From NCBI GenBank assembly GCA_011191975.1, contig DUFA01000119.1, positions 1-55,579 of the forward strand: a DNA stretch of 55,579 bases, given 5' to 3'. Shown piece after piece: positions 26,268 through 34,905 of this stretch. The notes below the pieces were generated by a model. It saw only the letters and a list, made by a program, of their open reading frames with translations. It was not told the origin of the DNA and did not search any database. How positions within the stretch are numbered: the stretch's first letter is position 1; the number at the start of each line of letters is the position of its first letter. This stretch comes from Dehalococcoidia bacterium. GTDB lineage: Bacteria; Chloroflexota; Dehalococcoidia; Dehalococcoidales; UBA2162. A program made the position numbers and the translations under genes.

Positions 26268-27698
26268 ATGAGTGAAATAACACGCGGACTGGCGGAATTT
26301 GCCGTTAATACCGAATACGAAGACCTCCCTCCCCGCATTATCAAGGAAACGAAACTCATCCTGATGGAACATATCGGGTGCGCCCTGGGAGCGCTGACTA
26401 CTGATAAGGGGAAAATGAACGCAGCCATAGGACGCCGCTACGGCGGACCTCCCGAAGCGTCGATAATTGGCACGAATGACATAGTCTCCTGCAACAGCGC
26501 TGCCCTCGCCAATGGCGAGTTGATGATAACGCTGGATTACAGTGATATCATCGCTGGAGGACACGATGGGACGTATGTTATTCCTTCCGTCCTGGCAATA
26601 GCAGAAATGAATATGGCTTCGGGTAAAGACCTAGTACTGGCAACCGCAATAGGACTCGAAGTATCGGCAAGACTTGCTCGGGCTGTCGGCAGGCATAATA
26701 TTAGCATTGAAGATATCCAGCGCCAGAGGCAGGGCAAGATGGGCAATACCGGGAATGCTTACTCAAACTTTGGAGCCGCTGCCGGAGCTGCAAGGCTTAT
26801 GGGGATGGATATAAATACAACCCACCATGCTCTCGGAATAGCCGGACACCTCTGCATGGTTCTTTCTTACGGCAGGTGGGGTGCTGACGGCCATAATTAT
26901 ATGGCAAAATACGCGGTTCCCGGATGGCAAAGTACCGGCGCTGTTACCGCAGTTCTTCTTGCTGAAATGGGGTATACCGGTGATCTTACGGTATTGGATA
27001 ATCCGGAACGAGGATTCACTTTTTTTACCGGCTACCCGAACTGGTATCCGGAGGAGATTACCAAAGACCTGGGTAATGACTGGTGCTTTGATTTCCGCCT
27101 GCATTATAAACCCTACCCATGTTGCGGAGTCTTTCACTCAGGTCTGGATTGTGTGTACGACATCATCGAATCGAATGATATCAAAGCCGAGGAAATAGAA
27201 AGCGTTACGGTATACGGTCGAGGTATGATGGGACCTCTGGATGATGAAGGTAAACCGGTATCAAAAGTTCCTTCAAGTATTTCCTCGGCACAGTTCAACA
27301 TGCCTTATAACATATCGGTTGCCTGCCATCGTATTACTCGTGGTGTAGAATGGGCAGATCCAGAAACCATGAACAATCCGGATATTATAAATTTCATGCC
27401 CAAGGTATCCATTAAACCGAATCCTGACTATGACAAGATAATGGCTGAAGATCCTCTGTCAGCACTCAGTAAAGTGGATATCGTCGCTCGCGGCCAGATG
27501 TTTACTGTAGAAAGAAGGTACCGAAAAGGCACGACCGGAACCGAAGCCAGGCCAACCGATGACGATATAATAGGAAAATTCAAACACAACGCAGAAAGGA
27601 TTCTCACAAAGAACCAGATAGAAAACGCTGTCGATGCTCTTACCGATATCGAAAATCTTGAGGATGTCACAGAATTGATGGAGTACGTAACAGTATAG
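26268..27698 (+). CDS. MmgE/PrpD family protein
   Basis: The 476-residue protein belongs to the 2-methylcitrate dehydratase/cis-aconitate decarboxylase superfamily. Family landmarks: helical N-terminal domain (TKLILMEHIGCALGA), LMITLDYSDII, GLEVSARLARAVG, NFGAAAGAARLMG, LHYKPYPCCGVFHSGLD (substrate-binding loop region) and a C-terminal alpha/beta lid. Length fits the family. GGAGGAAAAC precedes the ATG. It follows a terminator, so it has its own promoter, and is itself closed by a hairpin. The true substrate cannot be told within this diverse family. Confidence 0.9.
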   Translation: MSEITRGLAEFAVNTEYEDLPPRIIKETKLILMEHIGCALGALTTDKGKMNAAIGRRYGGPPEASIIGTNDIVSCNSAALANGELMITLDYSDIIAGGHDGTYVIPSVLAIAEMNMASGKDLVLATAIGLEVSARLARAVGRHNISIEDIQRQRQGKMGNTGNAYSNFGAAAGAARLMGMDINTTHHALGIAGHLCMVLSYGRWGADGHNYMAKYAVPGWQSTGAVTAVLLAEMGYTGDLTVLDNPERGFTFFTGYPNWYPEEITKDLGNDWCFDFRLHYKPYPCCGVFHSGLDCVYDIIESNDIKAEEIESVTVYGRGMMGPLDDEGKPVSKVPSSISSAQFNMPYNISVACHRITRGVEWADPETMNNPDIINFMPKVSIKPNPDYDKIMAEDPLSALSKVDIVARGQMFTVERRYRKGTTGTEARPTDDDIIGKFKHNAERILTKNQIENAVDALTDIENLEDVTELMEYVTV

Positions 27699-27727
27699 GG
27701 AAATAACCTCGCCGTGATTATGTCAGT

Positions 27728-27768
27728 AATACCCCTCAGTTACTATCAGAAAGATATTGAGGGGTATT
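27728..27768 (+). terminator. Hairpin terminator after MmgE/PrpD gene
   Basis: AATACCCCTCA (27728-27738) pairs perfectly over 11 bp with TGAGGGGTATT (27758-27768), with a 19-base loop and a T-rich TAGTCTTTC tail. It starts 30 bp after the stop. Confidence 0.75.
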
Positions 27769-27830
27769 AGTCTTTCATACTAACCATATTATATACTCAG
27801 TTTTATATTGAGAATTATAATGGTAACACT

Positions 27831-28622
27831 ATGATAAACAAAGAAAAAAATTTCGAATACCTCGTAAACCAGGCCGTCGAAGACGCCAAATCATTCAAAG
27901 GCTGGGACTTCTCCCACATCACAGATCCCCGTCGGATGGTCGAAGCCCCGACAAAGTGGAATTTTATAAACAAAGTTCAGTCTTACCTCTCCAGTACAGA
28001 AACGCTCCTGGATATCGGAACTGCCGGAGGTGAAATACTGTCACGATTTCATCCTTTACCCAGATTTACTTACGCAGTAGAAGATTACCCACCGAATGTT
28101 ATGCTCGCGAAAGAAAAACTCGAACCTCTCGGGGTTAAAGTCATCGGCGTCGAAGAAGGTAAAGAATCCCCCTTTGGCGATCTGCCTTTCAAGGATGATT
28201 ACTTCGACATCATAATCAACCGTCATACCAGCTATACGGGAGATGAGGTTTACCGGATACTTAAACCCGGCGGGTACTACATTACCCAACAACTGGGAGG
28301 ATTGACCACCGTTAACCTGGGTATGATCATGCAGGGAGAGAAAGCAACGAAACTATCAAATTGGAACCTTAAGGTTTTCAAGGAACGAATGCTCGAAGAA
28401 GGTTTCGTAATAATCGATGAAGCAGATGAGATTAATTTCGGCAGGTACTATGACGTGGGAGCAATCGTTTATCACCTGATTACCTGTCCCTGGACAATCG
28501 AGAACTTTACCCCTGAAAATTACCGCGATGAGTTACTTTATCTGCACGAATACATTCAGAAGCACGGGTACTTTGACATGCTGTATGAATGGCTCTTAAT
28601 TGCTGCTATAAAACCACTATAG
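27831..28622 (+). CDS. Class I SAM-dependent methyltransferase
   Basis: The 263-residue protein has the SAM-binding glycine motif LLDIGTAGGEILSRF at about 57-71, motif II region YAVEDYPPNVMLAKEKL, and the motif IV strand DIIINRHTSY. EVYRILKPGGYYITQQ is the post-motif of small-molecule methyltransferases. It is preceded by a terminator and has no strong ribosome site, only a weak purine stretch. The substrate is unknown. Confidence 0.88.
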   Translation: MINKEKNFEYLVNQAVEDAKSFKGWDFSHITDPRRMVEAPTKWNFINKVQSYLSSTETLLDIGTAGGEILSRFHPLPRFTYAVEDYPPNVMLAKEKLEPLGVKVIGVEEGKESPFGDLPFKDDYFDIIINRHTSYTGDEVYRILKPGGYYITQQLGGLTTVNLGMIMQGEKATKLSNWNLKVFKERMLEEGFVIIDEADEINFGRYYDVGAIVYHLITCPWTIENFTPENYRDELLYLHEYIQKHGYFDMLYEWLLIAAIKPL

Positions 28623-28641
28623 ATAGATTTTTCAAACGATA

Positions 28642-28818
28642 CTATTTCTTTTCGATTCTAGCAAGATACTTTTTCCGCTGATTGGTATGCATTATCAGGG
28701 CAGCACCGGCAGATGCAATGATGATGAAGGCGTACATCGGCCAGTCACTACCGATAAAAGCACTGATTATTATCCCCACACCTCCTCCACTTAATATTAT
28801 CCATCCCGATATCTTCAT
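28642..28818 (-). CDS. Small membrane protein (58 residues)
   Basis: This short frame begins MKISGWIILSGGG at 28818 with a GGGAGA ribosome site seven bases upstream and ends RKKYLARIEKK. It has two hydrophobic stretches (about 5-22 and 27-43) and a basic C-terminus, a typical small two-span membrane protein with the inside-positive end. It follows the XRE regulator by 21 bp, in the same operon as the 201-residue membrane protein. Such HTH/membrane sets occur in other bacteria and archaea; function unknown. Confidence 0.75.
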   Translation of the reverse strand: MKISGWIILSGGGVGIIISAFIGSDWPMYAFIIIASAGAALIMHTNQRKKYLARIEKK

Positions 28819-28839
28819 GATTATCTCCCAATTTTTATG

Positions 28840-29034
28840 TCAATCATCGAAAATAAACAGGTCATCGATACTCGTCTCCAGAACTACAGCTATGTTATGA
28901 GCCAGTCTGAGTGACGGATTGTACTTCCCCTGTTCAAGGAAAATTATTGTTTCCCTTCTTACTCCTACTATCTGGGCTAGTTTCTCCTGAGTAAGGTTAT
29001 ATTTTACCCGCAATTCCTTGATTCTGTTATGCAT
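28840..29034 (-). CDS. XRE-family helix-turn-helix regulator (64 residues)
   Basis: A minimal Cro/C1-type regulator: [38 protein letters not shown] is a complete five-helix XRE domain with the recognition helix [12 protein letters not shown]. It ends [10 protein letters not shown], as in short YgzD/YozG-like regulators. It is the middle gene of a three-gene operon (membrane protein, regulator, small membrane protein) and is the natural candidate to bind the palindrome at the promoter 29691-29704. Confidence 0.95.
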   Translation of the reverse strand: MHNRIKELRVKYNLTQEKLAQIVGVRRETIIFLEQGKYNPSLRLAHNIAVVLETSIDDLFIFDD

Positions 29035-29061
29035 AACCTATTCTTTCGTAAAGGTTCTTTA

Positions 29062-29667
29062 TCAGGCGGACTTGATAAAAAGTCCCTGTACAAATATAAC
29101 CAGAGAGCCGATTACACCGATAACAGCACCGAAAGGAGCCAGAATTACTGCAAACACAAAAAACACAGGTTCCTCCACCTCGAAAAAGGCGAAAACAAGA
29201 TTGTGGAGAAGACCTCCAAGTATAAATACAGCTATCGATATAGCTATGGTAATAATAAAACCTTTTAGTACTCTTAGCCTTCTTTCACTCAATTTAGGTT
29301 CGATTCGATCATAAAATATATATGAAAGGCAGTAGACCAGACCACCCAATACCAGCAAACTTCCGAAAATTAGTGTAATCTCCACATCTTCTACCAGTCT
29401 CACGGCGAACGGCATCATGAGATATCCCAGCATTAATAATAGAAAAATAAAGCCATTTCTGACAGATTTTCCTGTACTTTCACGAATACGTTCATCAAGG
29501 GGAGGTAGTTTCCTTGTAGTAGTTAGCGACCATAATTCACGGTAACCAACAAGGAGCATACCGACAATAATCGCAATCCCCACATAATAGGATCGAGCAG
29601 CAATAAGGGCAATAGCAACAACAAGAGCCGTGATGAAAACGCCGGTTAAAATTTTCCTGGTTCTCAT
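29062..29667 (-). CDS. Membrane protein of an XRE-linked cassette
   Basis: The 201-residue protein has about six hydrophobic segments: paired near 8-44, a pair near 73-120, and a C-terminal pair near 136-155 and 170-197. A basic/acidic loop (TRKLPPLDERIRESTGKSVRNG) separates the first two pairs, a feature of DUF2178-like membrane proteins that neighbour XRE regulators. It is the first gene behind a consensus promoter with a palindromic operator candidate. Possible sensor for the regulator; this is inference. Confidence 0.82.
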   Translation of the reverse strand: MRTRKILTGVFITALVVAIALIAARSYYVGIAIIVGMLLVGYRELWSLTTTRKLPPLDERIRESTGKSVRNGFIFLLLMLGYLMMPFAVRLVEDVEITLIFGSLLVLGGLVYCLSYIFYDRIEPKLSERRLRVLKGFIITIAISIAVFILGGLLHNLVFAFFEVEEPVFFVFAVILAPFGAVIGVIGSLVIFVQGLFIKSA

Positions 29668-29690
29668 GACCCACCTACCTTGTTATATAT

Positions 29691-29734
29691 TTCTAACGTT
29701 AGAAAATTATAACTTCCAGGTATCAATATGTCAA
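29691..29734 (-). promoter_or_regulatory. Consensus promoter with overlapping palindromic operator
   Basis: On the minus strand TTGACA (29734-29729), a 17-base spacer, and TATAAT (29711-29706) are a perfect sigma-70 promoter. Immediately downstream, over the expected start point, lies the perfect 14-bp palindrome TTCTAACGTTAGAA (29691-29704). The arrangement is that of a repressor operator; the XRE regulator in the same operon is the likely binder, giving autoregulation. Confidence 0.8.
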
Positions 29735-29975
29735 AACTGCCGAAAGTTGCTGATAACCGTTAATGAGCATTGGGAGGTGATTATAGAAGTTTAAATCATA
29801 ATCATTTATCACTAATAATATAAATCACCCTATATCGCTACCATTCTGATGATTCACGAAATACCAGGAATTTAAATCAACGGGTGATGCACAATATAAA
29901 AATAACAAACTTGATGGATGTACGAATGTATCGTCGCAGTAAAATTCTTCCGAACCTGAATAATATCAACGACGA

Positions 29976-30863
29976 TTATTTACCCAGTCGTTTCGTAATT
30001 GCATTAAGTATCACTCCAGTAAAAATACATAGCATACCCAGCGTCATGAGAAGCATACAGAGTAATGCACTGCCGGTAGCAAATACATTCGAACCATAAT
30101 AAATCTGCAGAACACCTATTCCCGATATAATACCTAGTATTAATAATATTCCACCTATCACACTGAAAAAAAGTAAAGGTCTTCTCTCTGAGATAAAAAA
30201 GAATATTCGACTCAGATTGCCCAATCCGTGTAATACGGGATTCTGTGAAGAACTGACCTCGTCATATGAAACAGTTATTGGGACCTCGGATATCTTCAGT
30301 CCTTTATGAGAAGCCTCTGAAATTATTTCGGCTGATATTGCCATTCCTTGCTGAGTCAACTCCATTTCCGCAATTGCTTTCCTTGAATAGGCTCTGAAGC
30401 CCGACTCTGTATCGGTAAGATTTTGACGGGCAGCAATATTGGTAAACTTGGCCAGGATTGATTGTCCGAATCGTCGATAGCTTGGGATTACGTCTTTTTG
30501 TGATTCTCTTGATCCAATGACAACGTCCGAACCTGACTTGACAGCATCAATCAATCGAGGAATTTCATTCGGATTATGCTGAGCATCTGCATCGATTATC
30601 ACCAGGATATCGGCATTACGCCTTCCAGCTTCCGCCAGGATTGTTTGAATTGCCGCACCGTATCCTTTATTCTTGCCATGTTCTACTACCTCGGCGCCGG
30701 CTAGCCTGGCTATTTTTGCGGTATTGTCAATACTCCCATCATTAACAACTATTACCGTATCACCATATTCTTTCGCCTGGAGAACAACACCAGCTATGGT
30801 TCTTGCTTCGTTATAAGCGGGTAAACCGATAATTACTTTCGTCTGAGTTTTTTTATCCGGCAT
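29976..30863 (-). CDS. Family 2 glycosyltransferase (dolichol-phosphate mannosyltransferase-like)
   Basis: The 295-residue protein is a GT-A fold transferase: IIGLPAYNEARTIAGV, VVNDGSIDNTAKIARLAGA, the metal-binding IIDADAQHNPNEIPRL (DxD) and VVIGSRE. The C-terminal third has two membrane segments (about 230-248 and 255-288), so it acts at the membrane, probably moving a sugar onto a polyprenyl phosphate. It stands alone, divergent from the phosphodiesterase gene across a 140-bp gap. Confidence 0.92.
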   Translation of the reverse strand: MPDKKTQTKVIIGLPAYNEARTIAGVVLQAKEYGDTVIVVNDGSIDNTAKIARLAGAEVVEHGKNKGYGAAIQTILAEAGRRNADILVIIDADAQHNPNEIPRLIDAVKSGSDVVIGSRESQKDVIPSYRRFGQSILAKFTNIAARQNLTDTESGFRAYSRKAIAEMELTQQGMAISAEIISEASHKGLKISEVPITVSYDEVSSSQNPVLHGLGNLSRIFFFISERRPLLFFSVIGGILLILGIISGIGVLQIYYGSNVFATGSALLCMLLMTLGMLCIFTGVILNAITKRLGK

Positions 30864-31004
30864 ATCTCTGTCTCCACCCGTTATTTTGGAGTCTATAATA
30901 GCATAAACCCATTCTATCTACCATACCAATTTAAGTATCTCTGTTCATTTATCATTACGAAAATTTTTGACATCTGAACGCTTGTATGCCTAAAATTGAT
31001 AATA

Positions 31005-31523
31005 ATGCGTATTGGACTTATCACCGACACACATATCGCGTGGGAAGAAAAACACCTGCCCCCGAAAGTAATGGATATATTTCAGGGAGTAGATCTCATT
31101 TTCCACTCGGGAGATATCTACGCTCATTCAGTCCTGGATGAGTTAGAAAAAATTGCTCCTGTTCTTGCAGCTTATGGTGATGATGATTATCCCAGTGATG
31201 ATAAACGGATAAAGGATAAACACATACTCGAACTGGAAGGACATCGAATTTGGGTGATCCACGAAGGCCCGTATCTCCCCCTGCCTGAACCATGGATAAC
31301 CAAATGGTGGCAGAGACGCTCAACGCCTGACGAACCAGGATACGGCAAACCCGACATTATAGTTTCAGGTCATGAACACTCCACAAGGATAGAGCAGACA
31401 GACGGAATTTTATGTATTAATTCCGGCAGTCCAAACCTGCTACACTACCGAAGGGGACCGGGGACTGTTGGAATACTTGAACTTAAAAACGGTAAAGCAG
31501 AAGCAGAGATCATCCAACTTTAG
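31005..31523 (+). CDS. YfcE/MJ0936-type metallophosphoesterase
   Basis: A 172-residue calcineurin-like phosphoesterase with all metal ligands: GLITDTHI (D-x-H), LIFHSGDIYA (GD), AAYGDDDYP (GNxD position), VIHEGP and VSGHEHSTRI (GHxH). The fold suits cyclic-nucleotide or phosphodiester cleavage. The ATG at 31005 is preferred over a TTG at 30996; no clear ribosome site is seen, so the message may be leaderless or weakly translated. It converges on nadA. Confidence 0.9.
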   Translation: MRIGLITDTHIAWEEKHLPPKVMDIFQGVDLIFHSGDIYAHSVLDELEKIAPVLAAYGDDDYPSDDKRIKDKHILELEGHRIWVIHEGPYLPLPEPWITKWWQRRSTPDEPGYGKPDIIVSGHEHSTRIEQTDGILCINSGSPNLLHYRRGPGTVGILELKNGKAEAEIIQL

Positions 31524-31544
31524 ACAATTCCTGATATACGAAAT

Positions 31545-32468
31545 CTATCCACCCGTTCTAGCAAGCATCGCATCTACAACAGGCTTAGCCTTGACGCGTA
31601 TATCCTCGGGTATCTCGATCACAGGATTCATATTTTCCAGCGACCAGAGTATGGTTTCCAGATTCACCAGTTTCATAGTTGCACATTCTCCGAGTTCGGA
31701 CGCGGCGATAAAGGTCTTGTCAGGATTTTCTTTCTGCAAATAGTGAATAATTCCCACTTCCGTTGCTACTATTATTTCTTTGGCATCCGTTTCCTCAGCA
31801 AACTGCACCATTCCGTTCGTGCTTGTTACCAGGTCTGCCAGCAATTTTACCTGGGGAATACACTCTATATGGGCAACCACTTTAGCATCAGGATGTTCCT
31901 CCTTACGGGCTTTAACATCCTCTGCCCGTATCTTGACTATGGGAGAACAGTAACCCGGCCAGAGTATCAATTCCCTGCCGGTCCGGGTAGCCACAAAATC
32001 TCCCATGTATTGATCGGGAATAAACATAATTTCCTGGTCAGCCGGTAATTCTTTGACTATGTCGACCGCTTCATCTTCGCTGTAACAGATATCCACCTCG
32101 GTCTTTACTTCGGGCGTGGTGTTGATATAACAAACAACAGTTGCGTTCGGATACTGTTCTTTCCTGGTAGGAAGCCGCTTTAAGGATATCATGTTTGAAA
32201 GCGTACACCCGGCATTCAGATCAGGTAGAATTACCGTTTTTTCAGGACACGCCAGTTTTATAGTTTCTGCCATGCATGTCACACCACCTACGATAATTAC
32301 CTCGGCATCGGAATCCGCAGCAAATCGGGTCATACCCAGAGCATCCCCCACGAAATCAGCGATATCCTGCGTTTCACCGAGCTGGTAATAATGGGCTACG
32401 ATGATTGCGTTTTTCTCTTTTTTCAACTTATTTATCTTTTCGATGATCGCGGAATCGGTATTAGTCAA
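31545..32468 (-). CDS. nadA: Quinolinate synthase NadA
   Basis: The 307-residue enzyme condenses iminoaspartate with dihydroxyacetone phosphate to quinolinate in NAD synthesis, using an oxygen-sensitive 4Fe-4S cluster. Three cluster cysteines sit in the usual places: PDLNAGCTLS, ILWPGYCSP and GECATMKLVN. YYQLGETQDIADFVGD and GGVTCMAETIKL are further family marks. The start is a TTG at 32468, with AGGAGGG nine bases upstream and no better ATG. nadB and nadC are not in the window, so the pathway is completed elsewhere. Confidence 0.95.
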   Translation of the reverse strand: MTNTDSAIIEKINKLKKEKNAIIVAHYYQLGETQDIADFVGDALGMTRFAADSDAEVIIVGGVTCMAETIKLACPEKTVILPDLNAGCTLSNMISLKRLPTRKEQYPNATVVCYINTTPEVKTEVDICYSEDEAVDIVKELPADQEIMFIPDQYMGDFVATRTGRELILWPGYCSPIVKIRAEDVKARKEEHPDAKVVAHIECIPQVKLLADLVTSTNGMVQFAEETDAKEIIVATEVGIIHYLQKENPDKTFIAASELGECATMKLVNLETILWSLENMNPVIEIPEDIRVKAKPVVDAMLARTGG

Positions 32469-32705
32469 TTTATGATGCCCTCCTTCTGTATATGGTCACT
32501 ATATTATTTTCGACTTGTATTGATAGGAGAAAATGGTAATTTTACACCTCTTGTATTCTAGCACAGTTAATCGTGTTATCTGAAATAAACACACTTTAAA
32601 CCTATAATAGTTTACTAATATGATTATTAATATCATAATAATTTGACAAACCTGCCATCAGTGAATTACACTTCGGTCAGAAAATAGAGTAAATGGAGAA
32701 GAAAA

Positions 32706-34466
32706 ATGGCGGAAAAAGACAAGGTGTATAAATGTCTAAATCCTGTTGGGATAGAGTTGCCGATAAAGACCTATCCCCTGGCTCCTCGTCTCGACAAACT
32801 CGATGGTAAAACGATCCACTTCAGTATAACGGGTGAGCCTGATATTACCATCGCCCTGGACAAGAAACTGAAAGCTGACTACCCGAACGTAAACTGGACA
32901 CAAAAGAAGTCGTATACGCCGATGCCGGTTTATCTTACCGATGAAGAAATGAAGACAACCGATGCCGTCATACTCGGAGTCTGCTGGTGAAGCGGCGCTG
33001 TATGGGGGCAGTTGCCCTATATAGCCAAACTTGAGAAAGCCGGAATTCCCACGGTACTCATCGATCTCGAAGATCAGCATGAAATGGTTAAACAAGAAGC
33101 CCTGGCTGCCGGTGTACCGAATGTCAGGTATATTCCGGCTTCCCGAACGCTTCCCGGCCCTGAGGATGTCGAACTATGGACGAAAGACATGCTTGATATG
33201 CTGATAACTCCACTTACGGAGAAAGAAAAAGAAAGCGGCATGCATACTCCTTCACAGGACAGGATCCTGTTTGAAGGTACCCTTGATGAAGCCCAGGAAT
33301 TCTACCAGCAGACGAGAATCGTTCCCGAACCGTTGAACGCGCCTATCTCAATATATACTGACGGACTCCCAATAATAATCCCTACGGAAGAACGCGTTGC
33401 TGAAATGTTGAAAGGCACCAGCCATAAACCCGATGAAATTATTACCTATAAATCGGAAAGAAAAGGACGATTCGACAGAATCCAGGAACATAGTGATGTT
33501 GTCAGGTTTCAGCCGAGATTATTCACCGCTACAGTAGAAAAAGTAGCCATCAATGCAGTTATGGCCGGATGTAAACCGGAACACCTCCCGGTAGTGCTGG
33601 CTATCGCTGAATCTGGTGTCCCAACCGGCACAACCGTATTCAACAACCAGTGGATGTGCCTCAGCGGTCCTATCGTCAAGGAAATCGGCATGAATTCCGG
33701 CCTCGGCATGATGGGTCCGGGCAATCCAGCCAGCATGGCTATCGGTCGCGCTTATCAGTTAATGGCGATAAACCTCGGAGGTGCCGTACCTGGAATAAAC
33801 CGTATGAGTAGCATCGGAACCCCAACCAACCGCGTTGGCCTCGCTTTCGCCGAATGCGCAGATAAGCTTCCTCCAGGATGGAAAGGCCTAAACGAAGAAT
33901 TCGGCTTTAAAAAGGATGAAAGTGTGATTATGGTTATGGGTACCGAAGGTGGTCTTAACGGGGCTCAGTTCTCTCCTGGTGGCTACCGCGCTCTTCAGAA
34001 AAGCGGACACGGTGGCATGGCAAGAAAACTCGGGGTCAAGGGCATTCCCGGACCGCATAACTGGCTGGACTGGATAGTACCTGATATTTGGACAGGAGAA
34101 CGTGAAGGTGGGCGAATATTCGTGATGGTACACGAGATGGCGTATGATCTGTACAGATTGGGTTTCAAGTCCAAACGAGAAGTACTTGAGTACGTCTGGA
34201 AAAAGAGTTTCGAGCCGTTAAAGAAATACCGAGATCGTTCATGGGTCGACCTGACAACCAACGGATGGCTTGGTAACGAACCGCTTTCAGGAAAACCGTG
34301 GAAAGAACTTCCCGACGACTACTTGGTTTCGGCAGGTGGTAGTAAGCCCGAGGAAAGCTGCATCATCGTCTGTGGTTCCGATGAAGAAATTTGCTACGAG
34401 ATCACAGGCAGTATCCGTGGTATGTGGGGTTCCGATCCTGTATACAGTATCGATGCCTGGCGGTAA
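32706..34466 (+). CDS. UGSC-like selenoprotein with in-frame UGA (Sec95)
   Basis: Two open stretches, 32706-32987 and 32991-34466, lie in the same frame and are separated only by the TGA at 32988-32990. Read through, they give one 586-residue protein. The junction reads DAVILGVCW-U-SGAVWGQLPY, followed by IAKLEKAGIPTVLI; in UGSC-family (seleno)proteins the U/C active-site residue occupies the same place between a DAVI-G strand and an ELEK-GIPTV helix. Later conserved parts include AVMAGCKPEHLPVVLA and GMMGPGNPASMAIGRA. The ATG has GGAGAAG upstream. A stem-loop of SECIS type starts seven bases after the UGA. The family is thought to hold redox (thiol/selenol) enzymes; the reaction is unknown. 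A nonsense mutation is the alternative, but nothing else is broken. Confidence 0.85.
32997..33025 (+). promoter_or_regulatory. Candidate bacterial SECIS element
   Basis: From 32997 the RNA GCTGTATGGGG pairs over 11 bp (two G-U) with CCCTATATAGC ending at 33025, leaving a seven-base apical loop GCAGTTG that contains the G-U expected for SelB contact. The loop lies 17-24 bases after the UGA, inside the window known for bacterial SECIS elements, and the stem is fully within coding sequence. Confidence 0.75.
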
Positions 34467-34490
34467 TTTCACTTAATACTTGCTATGGAC

Positions 34491-34523
34491 ATATTGCCGG
34501 ACTGGTAACCAGCCCGGCAATAT
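34491..34523. terminator. Hairpin after the selenoprotein gene
   Basis: ATATTGCCGG (34491-34500) pairs with CCGGCAATAT (34514-34523), and inside it CTGG-TAA-CCAG extends the stem. It lies 25 bp behind the stop. There is no T-run, so termination would be weak or the hairpin protects the message end. Confidence 0.55.
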
Positions 34524-34580
34524 AACATAAATTGACACTTCACCTGGCCACGTGCTAAATTTTAACTAGGAAAGCTGATA

Positions 34581-34796
34581 ATGAATGAACTGGAACTTCT
34601 TCAACAAATAACTGATAAACGAAGTGAACTTGAAAAGAACCGGGCTGCTAATGTAAGCAGTTCTCTGCTGAAGCTACAGGAAGAAGAAATAAGGGAACTG
34701 GAATATATATTTGCCAGTAGCGACCAGAAACGGCTGGAAATGCGGTTCTTTATGGATCAGTGCGATAAAGGTAAAGAAGAAGACTACGTCGATTAA
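34581..34796 (+). CDS. Small helical protein, unknown
   Basis: The 71-residue protein is almost entirely charged helix: heptad-like LELLQQITDKRSELEKN and LLKLQEEEIRELEYIF stretches suggest a two-helix coiled-coil hairpin. It has no export signal or metal motif except one Cys near the end. AGGAAAGC precedes the ATG. It lies 110 bp before the ATPase gene and could be a small partner of the ATPase-VWA pair; this is a guess from position. Confidence 0.6.
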   Translation: MNELELLQQITDKRSELEKNRAANVSSSLLKLQEEEIRELEYIFASSDQKRLEMRFFMDQCDKGKEEDYVD

Positions 34797-34905
34797 TTCT
34801 TAACCGGAACGATTTTCTCCCGATATTTTTCGCACGAGTTATTAATTTGGTAAACAATAGTGTTTTTCGGTAACACAGCCTTGTTTCAGAAGGGATGATT
34901 ATTTA

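Noticed and set aside
32988-32990. TGA as a simple nonsense mutation or sequencing error in the 32706 gene
   Set aside because: Frame and length are intact on both sides, the TGA falls on the expected active-site position and a SECIS-like stem follows at the right distance; recoding explains more.
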